A stretch of 64,000 nucleotides of DNA from an uncultured Draconibacterium sp. (GTDB lineage Bacteria; Bacteroidota; Bacteroidia; Bacteroidales; Prolixibacteraceae). The translations under genes were made by a program, and so were the position numbers. The stretch is from positions 62,001 to 126,000 of the forward strand of contig NZ_OY776414.1 in NCBI RefSeq assembly GCF_963675585.1. Reading direction: 5' to 3'. This document shows, piece by piece, positions 1 to 8,439 of this stretch (position 1 is the first letter of the stretch; each line of letters begins with the position of its first letter). The notes below the pieces were generated by a model. It was not told where the DNA came from. It was given only the letters and a program-made list of their open reading frames with translations, and did not search any database.

Positions 1-1653
1 ATGGATCCCAATTGGTCGGCTCCTACATCAAACTCAGTTAAACCCCGTCTCGAAGTCAGTCAGAGAACCAACAGGTATTACCAATGGGAAAATTTTGCCA
101 ATTACAGTTTTGATATTCAGAAAAGCACGATATCAGTATTGGGCGGTATGTCTTACATAAAAAACAGAACCAATTTCATGTCATCGGTTACTGATGAACT
201 GGAAAGTACAGCTGAAAATTATCGTTATTTAGATTATTCCACTACAACAGCTAACGACAGGATATTAGGGAATCAGGCAGAAAGTGTACAGATTGCTTAT
301 TTTGGAAGGTTAACCTGGGACTACGCGAATAAATATAATGTTCAGGTTAACTTCAGGGCAGATTCGTATGATGCAGCCTACCTGGATTTGGATCATAACT
401 GGGGGTATTTCCCTTCAGTTTCGGCTGGGTGGACAGTTACCAACGAAGATTTTATGAAAAATTTGAACCGGGATTTTTTGTCGTCTCTTAAATTACGTGC
501 TTCGTATGGTAAAAACGGTAGTATTAGTAATCTTGGTGGTTATATGTATGCTGCAACACTTAATTCAAGCCCTATACTATCTGGAGGACAATTTATCGTT
601 GAAAATTATAAAACCTGGATGAATGATCAGTTATACATCGGAATTCGTCCCAGTTCATACCTGGCTAATCCAAATTTAAGATGGGAAGAATCGAAACAAT
701 TGAACTTAGGTTTGGATGTTCGTTACTTTAAAGACAGGTTGAGTTTGACGGCTGATTACTTTAATAAAAATACGGATGGTTTGTTGATTCAATCCTCGGC
801 ACTCCTTACAACAGGTACCAGTTATGTGTTTCAGAATGTAGGTGTTGTCAAAAACCACGGATTTGAGTTGGACATGGAATGGAAAGACGTTATTAAAAAT
901 GAATTTAAATATAGTGTAAAAGCTAATATCGCAACGGTAAAAAATAATGTAAATGAATATAAAGGGGAAGGAGTAAGGATTTCAGGGAGTTCGCTTTCGC
1001 AAAGTGAAATACCGATTTCATTTTTTGAAGAGGGGTATCCGATCTGGTACCTTCGTGGTTATAAAATCGCCGGAGTTAGTGAAACAGACGGTAGCCCGAT
1101 TTTTGAGGATATCACGAATGACGGAGAAATTACCGACGCTGACCGTACCAATCTTGGTAGTGGTATTCCTGATTTTACCTATGGGGCAACCCTTACTTTG
1201 GCCTATAAAAACTTCGATTTTTTGATGTATGGAACAGGTGCATACGGTCAGGAATTGATGTATGGAATATCGAGAGTTAATGTTGAAATCTCAAACCGGC
1301 CACAGTTTTTATTTGACAACCGATGGACGCCTGAAAACACCGTTGCTCAGCAACCTGCGCCATATTATAATACAGATGTTAGATTCCTAAATTCTGATGC
1401 ATTTGTATTCGATGGTTCTTATTTCAAAATTAAACAAATACAGTTAGGGTACAATGTTCCTGCATCATTGCTTAATAAGCTTCAAATCTCAGCTTTAAGA
1501 GCTTATATGTCTTTGGATGACTTCTTTACATTCACGAAATATCCGGGTAATGATCCTGAGGTACGTCCATTAACGGCAAGTTCGATGGCCATTGATTTGG
1601 GAGGATATCCAATTGCTAAGACTGTGATGTTTGGTGTTAATGTAACTTTCTAA
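1..1653 (+). CDS. SusC/RagA-type TonB-dependent receptor, C-terminal part (5' end outside window)
   Basis: This is the C-terminal half of a SusC-type outer-membrane receptor, which imports oligosaccharides with TonB energy. The visible 550 residues are beta-barrel: alternating aromatic and polar strands, the late-barrel segment ending LGSGIPDFTYGATLTLAYKN near residue 380, and a C-terminal strand ending in Phe (FGVNVTF). Family members are about 1000 aa and carry a signal peptide, carboxypeptidase-like domain and plug, none of which is here. The gene therefore starts upstream, and the ATG at position 1 is an internal Met. The SusD partner follows after 19 bp, the standard susC-susD order. Confidence 0.93.
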   Translation: MDPNWSAPTSNSVKPRLEVSQRTNRYYQWENFANYSFDIQKSTISVLGGMSYIKNRTNFMSSVTDELESTAENYRYLDYSTTTANDRILGNQAESVQIAYFGRLTWDYANKYNVQVNFRADSYDAAYLDLDHNWGYFPSVSAGWTVTNEDFMKNLNRDFLSSLKLRASYGKNGSISNLGGYMYAATLNSSPILSGGQFIVENYKTWMNDQLYIGIRPSSYLANPNLRWEESKQLNLGLDVRYFKDRLSLTADYFNKNTDGLLIQSSALLTTGTSYVFQNVGVVKNHGFELDMEWKDVIKNEFKYSVKANIATVKNNVNEYKGEGVRISGSSLSQSEIPISFFEEGYPIWYLRGYKIAGVSETDGSPIFEDITNDGEITDADRTNLGSGIPDFTYGATLTLAYKNFDFLMYGTGAYGQELMYGISRVNVEISNRPQFLFDNRWTPENTVAQQPAPYYNTDVRFLNSDAFVFDGSYFKIKQIQLGYNVPASLLNKLQISALRAYMSLDDFFTFTKYPGNDPEVRPLTASSMAIDLGGYPIAKTVMFGVNVTF

Positions 1654-1672
1654 TTTAATTTTAAATTTTAAA

Positions 1673-3325
1673 ATGATGAAAAAATATATAAAACTAATAC
1701 TGATTTTCCTGTTGGCAGGTTTTGTGTCCTGTAACGAAGATGTGTTAGATATACCGCAGCGAGGTGTACTTGAGGTTGAAAGAACATATCTAGATGCGGA
1801 TGATGAAACAGTGACATCTTTTATGGCGGCTATCCATTATAAGATACATGGCGATTCCTATACAGATGGATACTCACGTACATCCGTTTCAGCTTTGAGC
1901 TTAAGATCCCATTTGGGCACGATGGGTGGAGAGTTTGCCGAATATTTTCAATACCTGGGAACAGCAGAAAATTCTGTTTATACCTTAACCTGGTCGTACT
2001 ATTATACCATAATCTATTGGTGTAATATGGTAATTGAACAACTTCCTAATAACCAGGTTGCTTCGGAAGAGGTAATAAATCTGGCTATTGCCGAAGCAAG
2101 AGCTATCCGATCTATTATGATGATGAATTTGGTCCAGCTTTACGGCAATCCACCATTAGCAGATCATATTATGACCGGAGAAGAGGGAAATACAACGGCT
2201 AATGAATCCTGGTCTTTTGTTGAAAGTGAATTGGCAGCCGTAGCAGAACAGCTTCCATCTAAGAGCGGTATTGACGGACAGCGTGCCATTGGGAGCCGAT
2301 TAACAAAAGAAGCTGTCTATGCTTATCTCGGTAAAGCCTATCTGTGGCAGAAAAAATATTCAGAAGCAGCACAAATACTTTATAACAAAGTAATTGCTAC
2401 AAATTTATATGCGTTAGTTAATGATTTCTCAGAACTTAACCGATATACCTCTGATTTTTGCCCGGAATATTTATGGGAATATGATATTACCGATGCTTCA
2501 GGTTACGAAATATCGCAAGCCGGATTGTTTGATGCGGTAAACTATAATTGGGCTCCAAATTCATTGTTTATTCCTGAAGGGTTATACAATGAAGGTGGTT
2601 TTAGCAAGACTGCCTATGCTTCAGATGCTTTTGGTGTTTTTATGGACGAACACGAAACTAACGGCAATACCAAATCGAATCGCTATCGGGCTTCGATAGC
2701 AAGTTATGATGAGCTATTGGACGAGACACTATATTCATACTCCGCCGGAGAGAAAGGGATGCAGTCTGGGGGCGCTACTAATTGTGAGGGATATTTTCGA
2801 ATTAAACTTCTCCCAAGAGCGGAAAATGTAATGGGGCCAGATGGTTGGATTTACGATTTCTTGCACAATAATCTTTGTTATATGAGATATGCAGAAGTTC
2901 TGCTGAATTATGCAGAAGCTGTTGCCATGGGGGGAAATGAGGGTGCAATTACCGGATTGGATGCATTGAATATGGTTCGAAGCAGAGCTGGCTTACCGGA
3001 AGCTCCATCTCTAAGTATGGATAATGAGGAATATGGAGTTAAAGCGGAAAGAAGAGCTGAATTGTTTTTTGAAGGTAGCCGTTTTATTGATTTGGTACGA
3101 TGGGGAGATGCAGTAAATGTTCTGGCGGATTGTGGTAAATATAAACCTGATTTTTACGGTTATCAAAATGGAAATAATTCAGCCCCTCAGGGTAAAGATC
3201 AGTGGAAGATCATTAAAACAGCAACCATTGGTGAGGGATTTAAAGCGAATAAACATGAATTGTTCCCAATTCCGGCGGTTGATTTAAACAACAATCCAAG
3301 CCTGGTTCAAAACCCGGGATGGTAA
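1673..3325 (+). CDS. SusD/RagB-family glycan-binding lipoprotein
   Basis: This is the surface lipoprotein that caps the adjacent SusC barrel and captures the glycan. A lipoprotein signal ends in a Cys near residue 20 (AGFVSCNE). The body has the family's TPR-like helices (around residues 130-230, EARAIRSIMMMNLVQLYGNP) and the conserved C-terminal region, with a RYAEVLLNYAEA motif near residue 405 and a RRAELFFEGSRFIDLVRWGD motif near 465. The 550-aa length is normal. It lies 19 bp behind the receptor gene and 27 bp before the next lipoprotein gene, so the three are probably co-transcribed. Confidence 0.96.
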   Translation: MMKKYIKLILIFLLAGFVSCNEDVLDIPQRGVLEVERTYLDADDETVTSFMAAIHYKIHGDSYTDGYSRTSVSALSLRSHLGTMGGEFAEYFQYLGTAENSVYTLTWSYYYTIIYWCNMVIEQLPNNQVASEEVINLAIAEARAIRSIMMMNLVQLYGNPPLADHIMTGEEGNTTANESWSFVESELAAVAEQLPSKSGIDGQRAIGSRLTKEAVYAYLGKAYLWQKKYSEAAQILYNKVIATNLYALVNDFSELNRYTSDFCPEYLWEYDITDASGYEISQAGLFDAVNYNWAPNSLFIPEGLYNEGGFSKTAYASDAFGVFMDEHETNGNTKSNRYRASIASYDELLDETLYSYSAGEKGMQSGGATNCEGYFRIKLLPRAENVMGPDGWIYDFLHNNLCYMRYAEVLLNYAEAVAMGGNEGAITGLDALNMVRSRAGLPEAPSLSMDNEEYGVKAERRAELFFEGSRFIDLVRWGDAVNVLADCGKYKPDFYGYQNGNNSAPQGKDQWKIIKTATIGEGFKANKHELFPIPAVDLNNNPSLVQNPGW

Positions 3326-3352
3326 ACTTAATTAACACTAAAGAATACAATT

Positions 3353-4615
3353 ATGAAAAAATATAAATTTCTTTTTCTCTTTGCAGTAGTTATTTCAGGT
3401 TTAGCCTTGTTTAGTGCCTGCGAAGATGATGTGGAAGAAATGTTAATTCCCGAAATAAATCCGAGCGAAACCAGTTTTGATGTTGATTACAAAGAAGGTG
3501 AAGTGAATATTGAGTTAAACTCGAATGTAATAGTTTACACAACCATTGACAGCGAAGACAAGGATTGGCTGAAGTATCATTATCTGGATTCATGTAAAAC
3601 GCTTGTTTTAAACTTTTTTGAAAATGACACTACTGCTGACCGTATTGGCCATGCCTTGCTTACCTATGGGGATTCAACGCTTGATGTAACTATCAATCAG
3701 GCAGGAAACCCAAATGCAATAAGTGGGAAAAAAGTGGTTGAAATAGCTTATGAAATTTCAACCGTTGATTACGGTGGTACAACAGTAACCTTATTTTCTG
3801 TTGCCGCAGAAGAAACAGCCAAAATCCCGGTTGGTGCAATGGTTGAGGTTCAGAGTGCCAGCGATGAAGGTACAATCATGTTCATCGGAACAGAACCTTT
3901 GATTTCGGGTAGTCCGGTAAATGGCAAATTCAACTTTGTTTGGACAGAGGCGTTGGCGGCAGGAGAAGGTTTATTGGCTCGTTTGGATGGCGGTTTCGAA
4001 CCTGTTTTGATGAAAGCCTTGTACAGTCAAAAAAGTCATCTTTTTGAAAGGATGACTGTTGATTACGGAGGGACACCAGTAAACTTACTACAGATAAGTG
4101 CCGAAGAGACTGCAAACATTCCTATTGGTTCAATAGTAACAATAGAGTGTAATAGCGATGAGGGTTCAATTATGATTATCGGTACAGATCCAATGATAAT
4201 GGGAAGTCCCGTAAACGGTAAGTTCTCGTTTAAGTGGACTGCGACAATGGCTGCCGGACAAGGATTGCTTGCACGTATTGATGGAGGTTTTGATCCGATA
4301 GTTATCTATTCAATTTCATTCAAAACCGATCTTGGTTATGTAATATCAACCGTAGATTATGGTGGTACAACAGTAACATTATTCAACGTTGCTGCCGAAG
4401 AAACTTCTAAAATCCCTATTGGTGCCACGGTGGTCGTGGAGACGTCAAGCGATCAGGGATCATTTATGCTAATAGGTAGCGATCCACTGATTATGGGTAA
4501 TCCGGTTAACGGTAAATTTGAATTTACCTGGACATCAGCCATGGCATCCGGAGACGGAATGCTCGCACGAATTGATGGTGGATTTGATCCGGTTTCAATT
4601 TATTGTCGTAACTGA
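3353..4615 (+). CDS. Surface lipoprotein with BACON-like N-domain and three C-terminal repeats
   Basis: This is a 420-aa predicted lipoprotein: a signal peptide followed by Cys (FSACED, near residue 23). Residues about 35-120 resemble a BACON-type beta-sandwich, with a short Trp-Leu segment (DKDWLKYH) and a VTINQAG ending. Residues about 125-420 hold three copies of a roughly 90-residue module. Each copy contains VDYGGT, an (A/E)EET.KIP(I/V)G stretch, a (S/N)PVNGKF motif and a C-terminal (L/I)DGGF(D/E)P. The position directly behind susD suggests a SusE/SusF- or SGBP-like glycan-binding role. The repeat module is not one I recognise, so its ligand is unknown. Confidence 0.75.
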   Translation: MKKYKFLFLFAVVISGLALFSACEDDVEEMLIPEINPSETSFDVDYKEGEVNIELNSNVIVYTTIDSEDKDWLKYHYLDSCKTLVLNFFENDTTADRIGHALLTYGDSTLDVTINQAGNPNAISGKKVVEIAYEISTVDYGGTTVTLFSVAAEETAKIPVGAMVEVQSASDEGTIMFIGTEPLISGSPVNGKFNFVWTEALAAGEGLLARLDGGFEPVLMKALYSQKSHLFERMTVDYGGTPVNLLQISAEETANIPIGSIVTIECNSDEGSIMIIGTDPMIMGSPVNGKFSFKWTATMAAGQGLLARIDGGFDPIVIYSISFKTDLGYVISTVDYGGTTVTLFNVAAEETSKIPIGATVVVETSSDQGSFMLIGSDPLIMGNPVNGKFEFTWTSAMASGDGMLARIDGGFDPVSIYCRN

Positions 4616-4648
4616 TAATAGATGCAGATAGTTTAGTTAGTTAAAGGG

Positions 4649-4674
4649 AGGTGGTGCTGCGCCACCTTTCTTTT
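4649..4674 (+). terminator. Intercistronic terminator-like hairpin behind the binding-protein genes
   Basis: The stem AGGTGG (4649-4654) pairs with CCACCT (4662-4667) and is followed by a T-rich tract. It lies between the SusC/SusD/lipoprotein genes and the enzyme genes. It may act as an attenuator that lowers expression of the downstream enzymes relative to the transport genes. Confidence 0.6.
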
Positions 4675-4723
4675 AGCACTTTCTCAATTTAATTCAAATA
4701 TTAATCAAACAAAACGAACTTGG

Positions 4724-6244
4724 ATGAAACAAACCGTAATCCTGTTAATACTATTATTTTTTTGCAGTGCTACAGCAAATTCACAGGAAAACGCTACTAT
4801 AAAAGGCAAATTAATTCTGAATGACCTAAAATATATAGGTCAGGTTGATGAGCGGTACCAGTCGGTAAATGTTGAAATGTGCGAAGTGGTTGGTGGTAAT
4901 TTTTGGATACCGTATCATTTGATCAATAGCGAGCGTGTAAAAACTGAGGGGATTGCAGCCTTAAAAAGGTCAATTCCTCCAATAAATCTGTACGATAAAA
5001 AATTACGAACGCTTGCTTCTGCACTGGGGCCAATGTATGTACGGGTAAGTGGTACCTGGGCCAATTCTACCTTTTTTCAGGACGATGATAAGCCCAAATT
5101 AGAAATTGCTCCTGGAGGTTATGAGAATGTGCTTACAAGAGCAGAGTGGAAAAGCGTAATTGATTTCTGCGAGGCGATAGATGCCAGATTGGTAACCTCT
5201 TTTGCCATTAGCGACGGAATCAGGGATGCCGAAGGAAATTGGACACCTGCACAACTGAAACCTTTGTTAAATTTTACAAAATCAATAGGAGGTGAAATTG
5301 CAGCAGCCGAAATGTTCAACGAACCATCGCATGCAAGTTACGGCGCTGCTCCCGAAGGGTATGATGCAAGTTGGTATGCAAAAGATTTTGCTGATTTTAA
5401 GTGTTATATTGATTCTGTTTATCCGGAAATGAAGATCATGGGGCCGGGTTCAACAGGTGAAGGAGGAGTTTTGCCTGGCCACAGGTCAATGGAAACCGAT
5501 CAGATTTTTGCAGCCTTACCAAAACCCGAATTCGATATCTTTTCATACCATTACTACGGAGGCGTTTCAAAAAGATGTCGAGGGGAACTTACTCTCGAAA
5601 ATGCACTCACCAATGCCTGGTTAAGCCGGACAGAACTGGGTTTAAACTATTATGAAGAAGCTCGCGATAAATACCTGCCGGATGCTCCAATTTGGTTAAC
5701 CGAAACTGCCGAAGCATCATGTGGAGGAAATCCCTGGGCGGCAATGTATACCGACTGTTTTCGTTACCTCGAACAATTGGGAAGATTGGCAAAAAAGAAT
5801 GTGCAGGTGGTTATGCACAATACCTTGTGCGCCAGTGAGTATGCCTTGCTCGATCAGGATACGCACGAGCCAAGACCCAATTACTGGGCAGCATTGCTTT
5901 GGAACAAGTTAATGGGAACTAAAGTATACGAAGCGAAATCGACAATCGATGGGCTCGATATTTTTATACATAATCAGAAGGAATCTTCCGAAGGTATGGC
6001 AGTATTGATAGTAAATCCAAAAGAGACGGAAACTTTTATTGAAATACCTGCCAAGGCTCAACAATATCTGTTAACCGCCGACGATATTATGTCAAAGACT
6101 GTTAAACTAAATGGCGAAGTGCTGAAATTAAAATCTGATGACAAATTGCCCAAAATTACAGGAAAAGTATTAAATGCCGGAGAAATAACAATTCCTCCAT
6201 ATAGCATTATTTTTCTTTCATTTAAAAATTTGAAGATTCAATAA
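4724..6244 (+). CDS. GH79-like (heparanase/beta-glucuronidase clan) secreted glycosidase
   Basis: This is a 506-aa protein with a signal peptide (ends near residue 20, TANSQ). A (beta/alpha)8 clan-A fold is indicated by AAEMFNEPS, with Glu200 as the likely acid/base, and by PIWLTETAEA, with Glu327 as the likely nucleophile. The segment after it (FRYLEQLGRLAKKNVQVVMH) and a C-terminal beta-sandwich ending IPPYSIIFLSF are typical of heparanase/GH79 relatives. Family members remove glucuronic acid or related uronic acids. Exact substrate is not readable from the sequence. It starts the enzyme part of the PUL, behind a hairpin and 20 bp before the next gene. Confidence 0.75.
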   Translation: MKQTVILLILLFFCSATANSQENATIKGKLILNDLKYIGQVDERYQSVNVEMCEVVGGNFWIPYHLINSERVKTEGIAALKRSIPPINLYDKKLRTLASALGPMYVRVSGTWANSTFFQDDDKPKLEIAPGGYENVLTRAEWKSVIDFCEAIDARLVTSFAISDGIRDAEGNWTPAQLKPLLNFTKSIGGEIAAAEMFNEPSHASYGAAPEGYDASWYAKDFADFKCYIDSVYPEMKIMGPGSTGEGGVLPGHRSMETDQIFAALPKPEFDIFSYHYYGGVSKRCRGELTLENALTNAWLSRTELGLNYYEEARDKYLPDAPIWLTETAEASCGGNPWAAMYTDCFRYLEQLGRLAKKNVQVVMHNTLCASEYALLDQDTHEPRPNYWAALLWNKLMGTKVYEAKSTIDGLDIFIHNQKESSEGMAVLIVNPKETETFIEIPAKAQQYLLTADDIMSKTVKLNGEVLKLKSDDKLPKITGKVLNAGEITIPPYSIIFLSFKNLKIQ

Positions 6245-6263
6245 ATAACTAATAAAATAAGCT

Positions 6264-8375
6264 ATGAAGATTTTTAGTCTTTTCATTATTTTATGCTGTT
6301 TGGCTTTAGTTTATAGTCCTGCTATACAAGCTCAAAAAAGTTTGGTTCATCAAAATTATTCCTTTGAGGCTAAGGATTCAGTATTCAAAAATCCTTTCAT
6401 TGATGTGGACGAATGGCGTGATAAACCAGTGAAACACCGCTATGTTCATGGCGGTTTTGATGATGGAACACGTTTTTCATTCTACTTTCCCGAAAAGGAA
6501 AAATATACAGGCCGTTTCTTTCAGTACATAACTCCCTTTCCCGATAGTGAAACATCGGTGCAGGCGTATGGTGAGGCTCTTAACCCGATTGGTTTTAGTA
6601 TTACCCATGGGGCTTATTTTGTAGCAACCAATCAGGGCGGCAAGCTTGATTTTGCCGATCCTTCAACAAGAAGAGAAGCTTCAATAGGTGCTTATCGTGC
6701 CAATGCAGTTTGTGCCGAATTTTCGAGGCATATTGCGCAACTGATTTACAATTGCAAGCGTCCGTTTGGTTATTGTTACGGTGGCAGCGGTGGAGCTTAT
6801 CGTACGGTGGGTAGCATGGAAAATACCGTAGGTATTTGGGATGGAGCAGTTCCCTTTGTCTTGGGGTCTCCCCAGGCTATTCCAAATGTATTCGCTGTAA
6901 GGATGTATGCTTTACGAATCCTAAAAGATAAAATGGCTGATATTGTTGATGCACTACGTCCCGGGGGAAGTGGTGATCCTTATGCTACCTTAACAGTGGA
7001 GCAACGCCAGGTATTACAGGAGTGCACGAGAATGGGCTTTCCAATTAAATCATGGTATGGCTGGCAATATATGGATGCGCACGGTTTTCTTGTTTTGTAT
7101 AAAAGCATCGTTGCCATGGATCAGAAATATTTTCGCGAAGATTTCTGGAATAAACCGGGGTATTTGGGCTATGACAATCCTGCATCATTACAACATGACC
7201 ATGTGCAGACTAAGGGAGTTGTTAAAAAAATTATTGGACAATCAGAAGCCGAAAAGCTTAAACTTGTGAAACCTCTTTCCGAATCGGACCGTGGTACTGC
7301 TGATCGCGCCTGGGCAAGTATGGGCTCTGAGATTAAAGATAAACCTGTTGTCTACCAGATAGATGTTGATGTGAAAGAAATTGGCATGGGGGCTGACCTT
7401 ATCATCCTTTCAGGCGAAGGGAAAGGCCAGGTTTTACAAATTATCGGAACCAATGGCAAGAATGTCGTTCTGGCTGCGGTAAATGAACCAAAATTGTTAA
7501 CGTATTTGAATGTCGGTGACTCTGTTCAGGTTGATAATTCAGATTTTCTGGCTGTTCAGACCTATTATCGTCATCAGGTGCCAAGTCCTGATTATTATGT
7601 TTGGAACCAGTTTCGCGGATACAACAATGTCCCAATATACCCACAGCGCCCATTTCTGGTTGGTCCAATGATCACAATGGGAGCTGCCGGATCTATACCT
7701 AATGGAAAAATGAATGGAAAAATGATTCTGTGTTGCTCGGTATGGGATCGTGAAGCATTTGCCTGGCAGGGCGATTGGTACCGAAACAAAGTAAAAGAGC
7801 ATCTTGACGAGGCTACCGAAGATAACTTTCGACTTTGGTACACCGACAGGGCTACTCATGGTGAAATAGATAATCCTTGCGAAGTGGTTTCGTATCAATC
7901 GACTCTTTATCAGGCTTTGCTGGATGTTAGCGACTGGGTGCAAAAAGGCATTGAACCGCCAATGAATACAAATTACAAAGTCGAAGACGGGCAGGTAGTT
8001 ATATCTGATATCGCAAATGAGAGGGGAGGAATTCAACCGGCTGTTGCAATAACAGCAAACGGAAAAGAACGGGCCGACATTAAACCAGGAGAATCAGTTA
8101 CACTGGAAGCTGTCATAGAAGTTCCGACGAACACAGGTGGAATTGTTACTGCCGAATGGAATTTCGAGGATGACGAATATATCCCGGTAGAAAATATTGA
8201 GAAGTTTTACACCAGTTCCGGTGGAAATAAGGTAAAGATTCAAACTACGCATGTGTTTCAAAAGAAAGGGACTTATTTCCCCACACTTCGGGTTGCATCG
8301 CAACGAAATGCGGATAGCAAGGCACTTTATACGAGGATTCAGAATCTTAGTAGGGCTAGAGTTGTGGTTAACTAG
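6264..8375 (+). CDS. Secreted alpha/beta-hydrolase (tannase-like) with C-terminal PKD-like domain, copy 1
   Basis: This is a 703-aa protein with a Sec signal peptide (ends near residue 24). A nucleophile-elbow motif YGGSGGAYRTVG places the likely catalytic Ser at 175. The spacing to WDGAVPFVLGSP resembles the tannase/feruloyl-esterase family, in which the elbow is followed by a DG...GAP segment. A conserved EDNFRLWYT..ATHG stretch near residue 525 may supply the catalytic His. Residues about 585-703 form a PKD-like beta-sandwich ending in a RIQNL.RARVVV strand. An ester-removing role on a decorated glycan is an inference. It is a full-length paralogue of the next gene. Confidence 0.65.
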   Translation: MKIFSLFIILCCLALVYSPAIQAQKSLVHQNYSFEAKDSVFKNPFIDVDEWRDKPVKHRYVHGGFDDGTRFSFYFPEKEKYTGRFFQYITPFPDSETSVQAYGEALNPIGFSITHGAYFVATNQGGKLDFADPSTRREASIGAYRANAVCAEFSRHIAQLIYNCKRPFGYCYGGSGGAYRTVGSMENTVGIWDGAVPFVLGSPQAIPNVFAVRMYALRILKDKMADIVDALRPGGSGDPYATLTVEQRQVLQECTRMGFPIKSWYGWQYMDAHGFLVLYKSIVAMDQKYFREDFWNKPGYLGYDNPASLQHDHVQTKGVVKKIIGQSEAEKLKLVKPLSESDRGTADRAWASMGSEIKDKPVVYQIDVDVKEIGMGADLIILSGEGKGQVLQIIGTNGKNVVLAAVNEPKLLTYLNVGDSVQVDNSDFLAVQTYYRHQVPSPDYYVWNQFRGYNNVPIYPQRPFLVGPMITMGAAGSIPNGKMNGKMILCCSVWDREAFAWQGDWYRNKVKEHLDEATEDNFRLWYTDRATHGEIDNPCEVVSYQSTLYQALLDVSDWVQKGIEPPMNTNYKVEDGQVVISDIANERGGIQPAVAITANGKERADIKPGESVTLEAVIEVPTNTGGIVTAEWNFEDDEYIPVENIEKFYTSSGGNKVKIQTTHVFQKKGTYFPTLRVASQRNADSKALYTRIQNLSRARVVVN

Positions 8376-8439
8376 TTACAATCAAAATCTTAAACGGATG
8401 ACGAATAAATAACGGTATTACCAAAATAAAATATTAATC

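Noticed and set aside
7539-8036. 165-codon minus-strand frame inside the first esterase-like gene
   Set aside because: Antisense to a conserved domain shared with the paralogue; no homology recognised.
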